NCBI GenBank assembly: GCA_034509735.1
Contig: JACGWO010000006.1
Coordinates: 36,325,141-36,389,140 of the forward strand
Length of the DNA: 64,000 bases
Reading direction: 5' to 3'
Source: Sesamum alatum
Lineage: Eukaryota > Streptophyta > Magnoliopsida > Lamiales > Pedaliaceae
The translations under genes and the position numbers were made by a program. The notes under the pieces were generated by a model that worked only from the letters and a program-made list of their open reading frames with translations, did not search any database and was not told the DNA's origin. Below are positions 23,331-36,343 of this stretch, one piece after another. The first letter of the stretch is position 1. Each line of letters starts with the position of its first letter.

Positions 23331-26300
23331 GTCGTCTAAGCTCAACTCATTAAATTTAATAAATCGAACTTGAACAGAGTTGTTTTGTTCGATAAGCCTT
23401 CAAGCTTGGCGAGCTCACTTCAATTAATAAAAAATTAATAAAACTACTTGAAAATGTGAAATTAGTCAAACTTGACTCGTGTTTAATTCAATTAAAATTC
23501 GTTCAAGCTCGATTTAATTAATAATCAGACTAAACTCAAACATGATTTTTCAATTCGATATAAAAGTCCAGACCAACTAGTGTGAAATTTCATATCTAGG
23601 ATTCCTAGATGTTTCTTTAAGATCCTATCGAAGGTAATTAAACTATTCTTTTGTCTTGCATTAAGTAAATGAAAAAATGAAACCCAAGTCACGATATTCT
23701 CATTTAAATATCACGAGTTCAAACCCTAAAAACAAAGCGCGTCATTTTATTAGGTGGGGCCGCACCGATCAAATTAGGCAATAAAACTTTCGCTCAATAT
23801 GCTTTCAATAAATCGGAACCACCTATTAAAACGGCCTAATTTATTACTCTTGTTATGTTTTTATTTCTTTTATCAATATATAATTGCCACATTTTACCAC
23901 ACAACTTAAAGAAGAAAGTAAAGGTGGAGTTCATGTTGCAGAATATTTTTATTTTCTTACCTTTATTTAGGACAATAATACGATCACCATCCATAAAAGA
24001 CATATATACTTCACTAAATTATGGATGTTAGAACCAATTATGATGAACAAATATTTCTCATACAATTTGCTTTGGTTAATTTTTATCTTAACTAAATTTG
24101 AAAATTCAATGTACAGAGTCATTTTCCTTTGGATGGATCCTTCTTTTTGACTGAATCCATCACTTTTTTGCCGGATTATTCTCAAAAGTTTATTTACCTC
24201 TTATGTCTATTGGAAAAAGCATAAAAATTTACCCCTTCTTGCATTAACATTGTACCTATACTCCAAAACCACAAGATGTACCTAGATTTTGCATTGCTAT
24301 AGCATCACATAAACTAAAATAAAAAGTCGTACTCCAATTATAATTACATTGCAGAAATTAATCAGTTACACTATTGAAATGTCGTCGTTCAGATAATACA
24401 ACACGAATATTTCAATACTTACCTGTTCGCAGTATTTAAATTCTTCATCTTCTTCTTTATTTTTTCTTTTCTTTTACTGCATCCTAAAAACGAGAACTTC
24501 TGGAGTCACCCGATTTCAATTTATTTGTAATTTTCAAACAAATGTCATCTGATTTATGTAATTGCCCTTAATAAGAGCCATAATTAGAGGGCAAATAAGC
24601 ATGTAAAGTATGGTGGATTAATTATTTAATATATTTCTTATTTTTGCATAAGCTAATAATAATAATAATAATGTGTGTTGTGGTTCTTAAAAGCCTAAAA
24701 ATCATGATGAAAAATGTTTTGCTTTGCACTTTCTGCATCCTTAGTTTGAAAATAATGTAGTGTTTGAGGGACCCATTTAGCCATAAGGGAAATTGTGAGA
24801 AGGCTGGAAAAGAAATCCCAAGCAACTTGTCATTTCCAACTATAATAATGCATTTCTACTTTTGGATATATTGCCTATTTTTCAAATGAATTTGTTATTT
24901 ATATTAATTAATTCAACCTTTTTTTTTTCTTTTTTTTTTTGAGTGTGTGTATATGTGTGTAACCTTTGCTTACTATTCACTCAAAAGAAAATAAATGGAA
25001 TCTCACTCCTCAAGATTTGTGGGTTATTTTCTTTTTTCCTTTTCCTCTACTTTTTTCCATCAGGTTGAAAAGAAGGAGAATTTTCTCTTAGACTAATTAT
25101 TTATTTTAACTCGGGGGTATTTATAGAACTAGGTGTTAATTTTTTCTATATGTAATGTGGTGCCTGTCTGTTTGTGTTTTCATTTTCAGTTGTCAGTTTT
25201 TTTCAGTGGAAAATATGTATTTTTATTTTGTATAGTATTTGTATGAAATGAGAATATGTTTCGATTAGTTAATGGGATTGTGTTTTATATTGAACTGTGG
25301 TGTCAAATCAATATATTTTTTTATAAGAATACATATAAACGCTTTAACTGAAAACTGAAAATGAAAACACAAACGAACAAGTTTAATACGAATATCAAAC
25401 ATATATAGCCCATGTTGGATATCATTTTAATTCAACACGGTGCAAAGGAAAATCACTCGTTTAACTTATATTTGAATCTTGAATTTGAATGAAAACATAT
25501 ATATAATTTTAATCTCATATTTTAGGATGTTTTGAACAAATAATACCATGTTTTTTGAAATAGTTATTATAATTGGTTTCATATCTCTAATGTTTGTTAC
25601 ATTTTTAGTTTTGCCATTAAAATTTGGATGGAGTGACCGCATGCTTAAGCGACTGGTTGTTTCATGGGGGAATTGGCTGAGCAAGTTTGGAGGGAAAAAC
25701 ATCACATAAAATGCACGTACTGCTTGTGCGTGTTAAGGAGAAAAGAACTTAACAAAAGCTAAAATCTTAAAAAAGAAAAACCTCATTTTTCTTTTCTCAA
25801 ACCAAATCCCAACGGCATGTGCTTTCTTCTCTTATGCATAAAACAATGGGAATTTTCTTTTTTTCGATTTTAACATTGTTAAATTTTTTTATTTACTTAA
25901 AACTCAGCAGCAACATGTGCATTTTCTTATGATGGTTTTCCCACCCAAACCTACTTGGCCAATTTCCCTTCTCAAATGGTCTATTACTTAACGTCCATGT
26001 GCTTTGCACGTGGTCATTCCGTCCAAATTTTAACATCAGGACAAAAAATATAACAAACATTAAAAGTATGAAATCAATTATGTCTCTTTCAGGAGACTGT
26101 TTCTACAAAACGTCCTAAAGTGTAGGACAAAAAAAATGCAATTAGCTCCATTCACATATATATATATATATATATAATTGGCATACTTACTTCATCCCTA
26201 AACAAAATGATGGTGAAAGTTAAATTCCTATTAGTTTTCTATCCAAAGTCCAAACATAACCTAAATAGTGAAAAAAATTTACTCCACACATTTTACAATG

Positions 26301-26640
26301 AATAGTTTGTTTGCATTGTAAACTGAGTTAAGGTGATGGCAACCATAATTGTGCATATCCACGGGTGTACGGATGTGTTTGTACCAAGAAATATCTAAAT
26401 AGATTTTATTCTTTTTTTTTTTCTTTCTCTATGATGCAAATCCATATACTCTCTGCCTATTCTATGAGTTGACCAAACCATACTTAATTACCTCAAACAA
26501 AATTGAAATATTGACCTTGTGTCAGCATATCTCAACCCACCCTACCCCCCACCCCATCCAGCAAAAATAAATAAATAAATATATGAATCGTTGCAATTAT
26601 TGATTTGATCTTTACTTGTATAAAATCAAAGGGTTGAACG
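23331..26640. other. Long AT-rich intergenic stretch
   Basis: No gene is supported over 3.3 kb. Positions 23340-23580 carry CTTGA/TCAAG-type words in both orientations, which may be a decayed hAT MITE. A (TA)n tract lies at 26158-26176 and an AAT run near 24655-24671. Confidence 0.45.
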
Positions 26641-26649
26641 AAATTTAAT

Positions 26650-26860
26650 CTTCAATGATATGAAAAATGCACAAAAATCCCCTTGTAAAAAATTAGCAAT
26701 ATACCCACCGCATTTTAACAAATGAAGCAAATTATCCCTCCCCCGTCCAAGTTTCCGACGAAGAGCACATCAGGTCATTTGCTAAAAAAAAAATTCATAA
26801 GGGTTTCTTTTGCTCATTTTTTATATTACAGGGGTAAATTGCGTTCAATCCTAAAATCAA
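26650..26860. mobile_element. Possible decayed MITE
   Basis: AATCCCCTTGTAAAAAATTAG near the left and its rough complement in ACAGGGGTAAATTGCGTTC near the right suggest worn terminal inverted repeats around a roughly 200-bp interior. No clear target duplication was found, so this is weak. Confidence 0.25.
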
Positions 26861-26899
26861 ATGACGTGTTTATTATTTCTAATATTCTCTATTTTAATT

Positions 26900-28640
26900 T
26901 GAAACAATGTAAAAATGTAATCTTCAAAACATGTTAAAAGACAAGAAGATAGCGCAGCAATTACATGAGATAACAAGAAAGTGAAAAGAAAAGGGAAGGA
27001 GGGGTTGAGAAAGGGACAAGTATCCATCTATTTTCTCTTTGATTTAGAAGCAATGTGGTTGGGGACTATGAAGTGGTCTTGCCATTTATGTGCAACTATA
27101 ACATGTGAAACCACATGTTTCAAAAGCTTGATTGGTAAGGCCACAAGACAACTACAACAATTTTTCACACCCTCACAAATATCTATCTAACCCCATGCCA
27201 CTTATGTTATATTCTAGCGTTTCTTGATTGAAAACGTTAACGTTAAAAATCACGAAACGGTTAGATCTTTCTGCTTCTGAACAGACATTGAATATCTCTA
27301 AGCGTTTCGTTCAATTGTACGACTGCATTGAAACTTGGGAGTGATGAGAAAATACTTGGCATGATATTGTTCTAAGAATTTCATTCCAACTATATAATTT
27401 TGTGTAGATTTGGAAGTTAGATTGTTGATGGGGTGGGGTGAGTAGAAGTAGATGTTAATGTGCAATGGTTGCTTGGTTCAACTGTGGAACAAAAAAGGTG
27501 AAGATAAATGTAGCTGTGCAGTAGAGAGGAATCTGCAAGGACAAATCATTATTGCTCTTGGCAGCATCAGTAGATGGTCCCTTTTGACAGTGACATATTT
27601 GCTCTCACATCTTATACTAGTCATCTGTCAGAAATAAAATTTGGCATGGGGGGACTTTTCTACATCTCTTGTAGATTTATTGTCTGCATTCTTGAAGCTT
27701 GTACAGATAATAATAAAACTACAATTATCTTGCTTTGTTTTTTTTGTTTTTTTATAATTAGGTTAAATCGGTATAACTATCTAATTACGGTGGAATGTTC
27801 ATCCAACTTGGATACTATAGCACAATATCTATTGGATCAAGCATTATGGAGCAGCTACGCCGTGTTTAACAACACAGTGTACATGGCTTGGTGAGGTTTG
27901 GGCTACGTTCTTAGGAGGAGGTTTGGAGATTTCAAGACTTGATCCAATTGTAACTGTAGAATGTACATGAATAGTTGTGATTGTTCAAAAATCAAAATAC
28001 AAAAACTTTCTAAGAATTGTGCAGTCGGGCTGGAGACGCGGTCTTACATGGTTGGGGGGTGGAGGCGTCACAGGGCATGTGTAGTTCAGAAGTCAGAAGT
28101 AAGAGATTCAAGAAAGATGAAAAGATGAGGCAATGTGGAACAATAATGAAGCAAATAATTCTGGAGTTAAACCTAAGGTGAGGTAGCCTCTTGAAAGTAG
28201 TTGCACAAGGTGTGATATTAATGAATGGTCCCCTAGAGTAGAGGCCCATGCAGGAGTGCAAGAAAACAAAGGTTTTATAAATGTTTCTGAACCAATTTGT
28301 ATTCTGTGTTCAAAACAAAATCTATTACCAAACTCCCAGCCAAATTTTACCAGAAGCCAAGGTTGTAATCTTCTGTTGCTAACTTCTATGTCAAATACTC
28401 TTTTCTGGCACACCCTTTTGGCTGTTTAGGAGATGGAAATAATATTAACAGCCAAACTGTGAAATCTCATCAAGGTGAAAAAGAAGCAAAAATGAATGAG
28501 AGATGCAGCAGAGGTAAATGAATATTTGTTAGAAATGAAAGCAGGAGGGAGAAGTGAAAAGGCAAAAAGATCATATTCGAGCAAACGACAAACTGTTCTC
28601 AAGGTGTAGCCAAACTATATCTATGACTATATAGTATACA
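26900..28640. other. Gene-like composition without a recognisable gene
   Basis: Between about 27400 and 28600 the sequence is less AT-rich than the flanks and has several short open frames on both strands (for example 27574-27894 plus and 28108-28413 minus). None has a protein family I recognise, and I could not join them through convincing splice sites. It may be a non-coding transcript, an old pseudogene, or part of the long 3' region of the LUL gene at 28860. Confidence 0.3.
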
Positions 28641-28859
28641 CGTTTTAAGATCTTGCAGTAGGAAAGACGGGAACCCGACTGGAAACATTTCATATATCTA
28701 TATGTAGTCTACTCCTGGATTGAACTGCAACGAAGAAAAATAAACCAGAAATATTGACAGTTGAATGAAACTTAGAATATACCAAAACTAAATGGGATCA
28801 AGACGTCTAACTATAATATTGCGTAATTTTTTCCTGCAATTACTGAAATAGGATGGAGC

Positions 28860-31800
28860 TCACTGATCTATATTGTCTATCTTGATTTCCAGGAGTGCCT
28901 CAATAACTTCACGGCAGATTGGGCACTTGTTCGATTGAAGTCTCAGTGCCTTTGCACAGTCGCTGCACATACACTAGAATGCAGAATATTTCAATTATAA
29001 TGATTTCATGGAATTGAAAGGATAATGCAGAGTATGGATAAAGTTAACGGCAGTCAAGGGAGACGGACACAAAACCAGACATTAGCAGCCCAATTAGTTA
29101 TAGATGAATCCTTTTAATGTATACTAAAGGTTCTGCATTCATGATTCTATATCACATTTCCAGCAAAATCTAAGCCAATGTAGTAGACATGATCACTACA
29201 AGAACCAGAATATTTGATTGTATCTAGAAAAGAAAAAAAGAAACTTTCATCAAGGACCAAAGAAAAATTCTTAAGTAGCTCATCATCCTGCTAACTAGTT
29301 CGTATAAGCAGATAGAGCAAATAGCTAAATAACTAAACAGTCTCAGAATCCCAAGTCTACAGAATATCGTTGGGGCAAAACTTGGAGTGTAAAGTCAAAT
29401 GTACAAGTCTATAGAGAGCTTGAGCATCTGAAATCATCTTTGTTTTATCTTCAAATAATTTATCATTGTGGTCAAAGAACAAATCTTAACTCATACATAA
29501 ATAATCGATAAACAAATAAATAGAGTATTCCCTTACCATATGTCTGCAGGGAAGCACAGCTATGTCCTTAGGCTCAGTCATGCAAATCACGCAATCTTTC
29601 CCTGATCCATTGTCGTTGAAACCTGAGCCAGATTTTCCTAATCCATATATCTCTCGCAGTTCATAGCAAATATCATCTGTCCAAAGCAACTGCCTGATCG
29701 CTTTAGCAGTAAATTGTCCGTCATGATTTCTTCCCACGACTACTTGAGTTATCTGCATCTGGGACAATGTATGTGGCAAAAGATAGCTTCTATCATCAAC
29801 CATATAAGGAGTTGGGCAAGTGTCAGCAGATATTACAATCGGAAACACATCATATCTGGATGACGGATTTGAAATATCATCCAACGAAAAATAACGCAAG
29901 TCAATGCCTGTCCCTGAAGGCTGTCGAAATTCCTGGTGAAGTCCTTTTCTGAAAGGGATTTTGATCGGAACATAGGTTTCAGGAAATAATGGAACAACTC
30001 TGCAGTCAGCCTCTTCCTTGGCAAAGTAACAGATTGTGATGCTGTTGATCAGAAAAAATAGGGATTAGAGGGACCACTAATGCACTCAGAAGAATAGAAA
30101 ATTAGCCAATTATTCTACCGCATGCACTCGGTGAACAGGATTAAACTGAGTTAATAATAGCTAGCCTTTACAAGACATGAGCAACAGAAATAGCCACTAT
30201 ATATAATGGTAATACCGTGATGGCACAAAAAAATAAATAAATAACTAGAGTCAAATATAGATAATATGTGCCAAATGCAAAGGTTCATTTCCAGAACATG
30301 ATAATAAGAAACATCATATAAGGCCTATATACTTGAGAATAAGGTGGTGGAAAGATATATAAAAAAAGACAAGGGGAATAGACATATTGAACATCTGGCA
30401 TAAAATAGTCTTCCACTTCTTGTGGTTGGTGGAGGCAAAAATGTGATAAAATAAGCAACAGATAAAGCTGTCAACATGATACACAGACATGGTGCTTTTC
30501 TCAATGATGAACAACAAAAGCATTGCAGAAACTGTTTCCAGTCCCAAAAAAAGATCAGAGATCACAAGTTAATGGAATTCACAACTCTTTATGGCTGACA
30601 GTACTCCAGCCAAAGATAATTCGACACTCTTAAATGGTAATAAGAACACATAGAAGAGGCAATTAAAGCCAGCAAAAGAGAAATAAGAAAATATTTGCTC
30701 CACCAAGATATCAAGTTTAGAGCATGATTTTGTAACAGGAATGTAAAAGGTAAATACCAAGACTGCCAAAAGATGCTAATGCAGACTCCAGAAGAAAATA
30801 TAATAAACTTTTGAAATAATACTTACTGATGAAATATGAGAAACCCTTGATTCAGCAAGCTCTTAAAAATATTTGAATTTTATGTTCTAAAACAAGAACT
30901 ACTAGCACATGCTTATCATGATTTTTCATCAGATCCTTTATTGGTGTTAAGCAGTGATGAGTTGCATTGAGCATATTGGCATATCAACCATTCAAGACAA
31001 TGATTTTTAATGTGAGATCCCATTAATATCTAAGCATACTAGTAAAACTACAAGGTTTCTCAGCAAATCATGGATCTCCGAACATGGTAAGGATACTGAA
31101 AGTTGAAGGTGATAACCTTTAGCAACAGGACAAAGCTTTAATTGCTCAAGAGAACTATCAGGATGGACCTCAACAATGTACCATTTACAACCAACAGGCG
31201 ATTTACCAGGAAAGAGAGGAACAAGATCCCCAATACTGTTCTGATGTAAAACATGTAGCTTTTCAGGGAGAGCACATTCTGGGCCAATTTGGGAGAGGAA
31301 AACTTGGACATATGTGGGAATTCAGATGAAGTTTAAGTGTAGAAACAAAGGAAAATAGGATATAGGCATACAATCATATGGCATCAAAACTGAGGAATAG
31401 GGATTTGATGTACACATCAATTTATCTTATGAAAGGCAAATAAGAGGGTCTAAATCTGGCTTTTCCATGGAGCTACAATCAGAAAGGGCAGCAAAAACTG
31501 TTCACGTAATTACGGGCGGAGGCTCGTCTGCTCCCTGACTGACAGGTCCCATATATCTAAAGGAAATGGATAGCTTAAGTGGGAATGTGTGGAAATAGGA
31601 AGAGAAATAGGTAATGGAATGGAACAAGATTCAAATATGGGTGTGATGCTGAAAAATATGGTATAGGCTAAAAGCAATATGTCGGCACTTGTAAAACAAC
31701 TAATAAAACTGGCTTATAACGATAATACCCTTTCTGAGAAAGAGTGCTCCAAGAAGATGCACCTATTGAACGAGAATCAAATTCACCATCCAGGTCATAA

Positions 31801-33370
31801 CTGGTGAATAAAAGAGCATGATCCAAAAATATGATGGAGGTCAAAAACAGGCAGGTTAGAAAGAGACTAGAGTAAGGGGCACTACCACCAAAAACCACTG
31901 AGGGTACACGAACAACATGCAGTCAGCATAATCTAGAATGTTCTGGGACATATGAATGAAATAACAAAGCACGAGCAATACCGAATAAGTCTCCATTTCT
32001 TTGTTAAGCAACCCCATTTTGTGGTGGAAGAAAATCCTACAACACTGTTCATATATCCCGATTCCCATGTGAAGTCTACTGATCAATAAGGCACTAAGGA
32101 GACAAGAATCAAGTATATTTATTGCAAGCTTGAAGTGTATGATATATATTCTCCAGCTTGATGGAGAGTGTTGAAGGATATATGTGTAAATTATAGTTTT
32201 ATTATAAATTCCAACCAGTCATTCTTCAGAGATTCACACATTTCCTAAACCTAATGAGTGCCCTGATCATGCCACACACGGCATGCGGATTCTTGTACTA
32301 ATTCTCTTCGTTTTCCTCATATGAACCACAACATATTTTCATCTAAAAGAATGCAACTCATACTTTAAATATTGCCTCACGCCTAAAATAGTGTAATTCT
32401 GGCGAACGAGTAGCAAAACGAGACTTGGAAAACAGCATTGGAGCCTTCTGACTCTGGAATCATATAGGCGGTAGCACATAGCCTTCATGAAATAAAACAC
32501 TATTAGAGTTACGGTTTTGGTAAGAAATGTAAAAAATATCCTAACAGGGAAGGGTCTCTCAAAGGCCTCTAGTGGTCATCTGATCTCAACCAACAGATGG
32601 AAACTGCTCCAGATGCATGAGTTGCAAACAGCAAACTTCCCTTTCGGTTAATTCTCATATCAGGAATTCATAAGTAAAGCTTTCCAATTGCCTGAAACTG
32701 TATAGGACCCTACAATTCGAATTCTACAGAATGAATGATCAAGCAACTACGTGCACTTTGTGTCCATATATCTTTCACTCCACATATCACCAAAGGACCT
32801 CAACCCACATTCACCTCCCTTAGCATACAACTAACAGATACAACCGCAGCCAAGTGAATTACGCACACATGATACAACAAAAGTACACAAAATTAATTAA
32901 CAAAAAGATCACAACTTTGCACCAAAATAAATAAATAAATAAAAATGTATCCAGAAATCTTGCCTTCCATCAAGCAAAGCATCAAACACAAACGAAACCA
33001 AGTAATGATCCGGGTTCATTTCATCAATCTCAAGCCTCAAAGAATCCTTATGCACATTCACATCACTATTCACAACTTTCGCCTGCTTCTGCTCACCGCA
33101 GGGCGGCGCCACCACTCGAGGCTGCGGCAGCGACGGTTGCAACTCAAACGGCCCAAAGTAAGGCTGGCCCACAATAGGGTTAGCGTGATTGCACACATTA
33201 TACGCATTGGAATTGTAGTAGGGGTAATATACCGGTGGCGACGACGGGGAATGCGCCGAATACGGGGCCGGAGGAGGATTCATAGGGTAAGAGGGGTAGT
33301 ACTCCAGGGGGTGGGGGTAGGGGTGGGTGGGGCTTCTCCTTCTCGCCGTGGTGCTGAAGGAAATGCCCAT
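28860..33370 (-). CDS. LOG2-like (LUL) RING-type E3 ubiquitin ligase
   Basis: Three coding exons on the minus strand (33370-32964, 30041-29537, 28973-28860) give 341 residues. The start MGISFS places Gly2 for N-myristoylation, as in LOG2/LUL proteins. Residues about 10-90 are Pro/Tyr-rich. The LUL-type domain (DAR2 region) follows, with the words VSFVFDALLDG and SITICYFAKEE joined across intron 1. The RING finger is C286-x2-C289-x11-C301-x-H303-x3-C307-x2-C310-x10-C321-x2-C324, the C3HC4 pattern, split by intron 2. Intron 1 (2.9 kb) has a GC donor (GAAG/GCAAG); the two exon lengths sum to a multiple of three only with this junction. Family members ubiquitinate membrane-associated targets, for example in amino-acid export. 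The substrate here is unknown. The CDS directly follows the HIPP gene along the minus strand, as in Arabidopsis. Confidence 0.93.
31105..31300 (-). mobile_element. Ty1/copia reverse-transcriptase remnant inside LUL intron 1
   Basis: On the minus strand the frame reads LVPLFPGKSPVGCKWYIVEV, then a diverged continuation ending PVAKGYH. This is the start of the copia reverse-transcriptase domain (consensus words GCKW and LVAKGY). The fragment is decayed and has no full-length polyprotein around it. Confidence 0.75.
31715..32030 (-). mobile_element. Ty1/copia integrase remnant inside LUL intron 1
   Basis: On the minus strand broken frames contain PPQNGVA, stop, then a continuation ending ARALLF, VVFGGSA, and later LSQKGYYRYKP. 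These match the order of the integrase core and its downstream region in copia elements (QNGVAER, VFGC and QKGYRCY type words). Several stops and frame changes make it a pseudogene. It has the same strand as the RT remnant. Confidence 0.7.
32050..32330 (+). mobile_element. Ty1/copia RNase H tail and LTR start, opposite orientation
   Basis: On the plus strand HVKSTDQ (about 32064-32085) is followed by KALRRQE and then KLEVYDIYSPA ending in TGA at 32159-32161. This is the C-terminal RNase H end of a copia polyprotein. The purine-rich word ATGGAGAG then precedes TGTTGAAGGATATATG at 32169, a typical polypurine tract and LTR start. This piece points opposite to the integrase remnant only about 20-40 bases away. 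Confidence 0.7.
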
Positions 33371-33499
33371 CTTCTTGTGTGGGATCTGCGCAAAGGAGGA
33401 GGAGGAGAAGGAGGTGGTCAGGAATTCTTTCTTGATGCTGCACAAACAAATATGAAATAATACCAACTCCAACTCCAATTTCTTTTTTTTTTTTTCTTT

Positions 33500-33547
33500 C
33501 TCCCATTTTTTGCTGTTACATTTCTAAAGAATCATTTTTTATATTTC

Positions 33548-33580
<33 letters not shown>

Positions 33581-34659
33581 TTACACACACAAATCACAAT
33601 TTTTATATTTATTTAGAATTATTTGATTATGATTACATGAATTTGACATAATAATTTGCTAAGATATAGAATCAGATTTTAAATTACAGTACTATATGTT
33701 AAATATATTAAATAATATTAGGGGGAGCAGATTACATATTTTGCTTTGACTCATTTATTGACTTTGACCTAAATAATCAGTAAATCTTATTGTTGATTTT
33801 AAATGTTTTCGGCTACAGGTAGTTGGGGTTGACATCTAATTATTTGATTTATACAGATTTGACTACATTATTCTTTTTCCAGTACATAGTCACATTATTT
33901 TTAGAAAATAAAAATAATAAATTACATCGAAACCTCAGAGGATATTTATATAAAATTTCGGCATTGAAAGGTTAATATTGTGCATGTTAAGTAGTAATTA
34001 CTGATCAAATTCGATATTTATTTTTTTTAAGTTTGTGTTACCCTTGATTACATATTAATTTAAGAAAAGAGATAATTATGACCAATTGGCCAAGAAGTCT
34101 TATTGAAACTACTAATTATTGTGAAATTAATTTTATGATTCTTTTATTCTTTTTTTTTTTTATTATAACTATAGTTAAGTTGATTTTATTTGTTGAATCC
34201 AAGTAATTAATTATATAGTTTGGGTAAAGTGGAAGAATATTTCTTTGACGCTAACCCTGCTTTAGCAGTTTGAAAAAGCAAATGGTTCTTGATTAGTTGT
34301 AATGCACCAAGATATTAGTTAAATGGCTTGTCCAAATAGTGGTGGTTGGGAGTATGATTTTTGTAAAAGTGACAAGCAATCATCCAAATATTATCCCTTT
34401 TTTGCTTTTAATCAATAAAAATGATAATTAAATTAACATTTTAATAAATTAATTAATCGAACAACGTAACAGTTCAATCAATACATCAAAGATCATGAAA
34501 TAAATTAAAGAATTTCATATAAAATGAGATAAATTATCTACACATCTGGTAGGACTGAAACCCATAACTTAAAACTTGTTCACATGGGCCTCAACTTTAA
34601 CTATCAAACTAAGACGTTATTAATTCTAAGTATTGTCTCTTGAGCAGTAGAATTGTACA
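33500..34659. other. Intergenic AT-rich sequence upstream of the LUL gene
   Basis: This must contain the LUL promoter. A TATA-like ATATAAAAAATG (minus) lies near 33548-33535. An (AAT)n microsatellite occurs at about 33557-33582. Near 34555-34610 a minus-strand word GGGTTTCAGTCC resembles a pol III B box and may belong to a worn SINE. Confidence 0.4.
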
Positions 34660-34668
34660 ATAATTTAA

Positions 34669-34926
34669 GGGTAAATTACAGTGGCACCCCTTGAAATTAG
34701 ATCAAAATTCACAAACACCCTCTGTTTTTGTTAAAATTACAGCTACACTCCTTGAGGTTGTAATTGTATTACAACTACACCCCCTATTTAAAGGCAAAGC
34801 TTACACTAATAGCCCCAAAAAATGTTACACTAACACCCCTCAGGGGATGTATCTGCAATTTCACAAAAGACATGGAGTATTTGAGTAACTGAGCCTAATC
34901 TCAGGAGGTGTCAACGTAATTTACCC
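34669..34926. mobile_element. MULE-type MITE (258 bp) with 9-bp TSD
   Basis: Starts GGGTAAATTACAGTGGCACC and ends in the complement, GACACCTCC, ACGTAATTTACCC-like order when read inward. Flanked by the identical 9-mer ATAATTTAA at 34660-34668 and 34927-34935. The interior is related to the 157-bp copy at 1083. It abuts a second MITE whose left target duplication overlaps this one's right duplication. Confidence 0.85.
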
Positions 34927-34939
34927 ATAATTTAAATTA

Positions 34940-35363
34940 GGGTAAATTACAGTTACCTCCTCTTAGGTTTGGCATAATTACAAATACCCCCTCGTTGTTC
35001 GAAAAATTATAAATACCCCCTGAGGTTTGTAACCGTCTAACAAATAACCCATTTATCCAATTTTATGGGTGAATTGACCAAAATGCCCCTATGCAAATTG
35101 AAGTTTTTTATTTAATTCTTAAATTTTTTTAGACTACAATACGCAGGGAGAGGTTTCGTAAATTTTTTACACAGATGAGCAATAATGCAATTTGTTTCGA
35201 CTAATTTTTTATAATTTTTTTAAAAAAAAAATGAAGGGCAAAATGGTTAATTTCAGGTTTTTGGTTAAAATGACAAACCTTAGGGAGTATTGGTAATTTC
35301 TCAAACAATAAAAATGTATTTGTAATTATATCAAATTTTAGAGGAGGTGACTGTAATTTACCC
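34940..35363. mobile_element. MULE-type MITE (424 bp) with 9-bp TSD
   Basis: Starts GGGTAAATTACAGTTACC and ends GTGACTGTAATTTACCC. Flanked by the identical 9-mer TTTAAATTA at 34931-34939 and 35364-35372. Terminal inverted repeats extend for about 100 bases. The interior matches the copy at 7129-7559 along its length, so both belong to one family. There is no coding capacity. Confidence 0.88.
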
Positions 35364-35372
35364 TTTAAATTA

Positions 35373-36343
35373 ACTAATCTTTCTTTTTTAAATTATTCCT
35401 AGATTGTGGAATGCTTTGATTAAAAGGTATAAGCTTAAGAAGAAATAAAAACCCAAATTAGGGTTGTGGATGAGTGATAGAGTGTGCAAACTCCATTGCT
35501 TTAGCAAGTCAAAAAGTCAGCTTCTCCATTTCACAAGCAAAGTCCATAAGAAAAGCATCACTACCATTATAATATCAATTTATGAGTATTTTTTGTTTCA
35601 TCTTTTTAGAAGGGTGGTTGGACGAGTCTCAAAATAATCTCTTAAAATATTTGAAAAATTAGAAGATATCGTAAAATATTTAGTAATATATTTAAAAAAT
35701 AGGTATATAAGATTTAAAAATAAAATTTAAATCCTACAAGCTCATAGAGAAAAGTAAAGTTTGAAACGTGTTAACAAACTCCACCTGTTTTGATCATATT
35801 GATTAAAAAAAAAGTTATTGCTGCTACGAGTTTTCATGTCCTTTTTATTTTATGTAAACATTTCAAAATGCAAGAATCTTATAAAATCTTTTAAATGAAT
35901 TTGCCCAAAAACCCGCAATATTTGTAAAATTACACGTCCTTTAACAAAAAATTTTAATAGGATCGGACCAAATTAATTACGGAGCAAGCGTGATACACTT
36001 TTTATGTATTTAGTCACTTTAACCGTTTACCAATCACACGACAAGTGTATTGTACTTATGAAATGATTGATTCGGGTCCGATCAAACACAGTTTGAATTA
36101 GAATTTCCCAATTAATCATATACATCTATGGAATGCACGCACAAATGTTTGAACACTAATTCTTGCATACATTGCAACAGTTAAATAAGTGATTGACACA
36201 GCTCTTTATCTTACAAACCTTGTTTCCCATCAGATTTCTTGTTTTTTTCCTTACAAATTCATCCTTCAACTCCAAAATATACATGTAATTTTCCGACAAC
36301 AACAGATAATAACTTGAGAAAATAAAAAGATGTAGTAAACATG
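35373..36343. other. Intergenic AT-rich sequence
   Basis: No gene is supported. The part nearest 36344 would be the 3' UTR of the small gene on the minus strand. Confidence 0.5.

Noticed and set aside
32945..33460. 171-codon plus-strand frame opposite LUL exon 1
   Set aside because: Arg-rich shadow of the Pro/Tyr-rich LUL N-terminus; no independent support.
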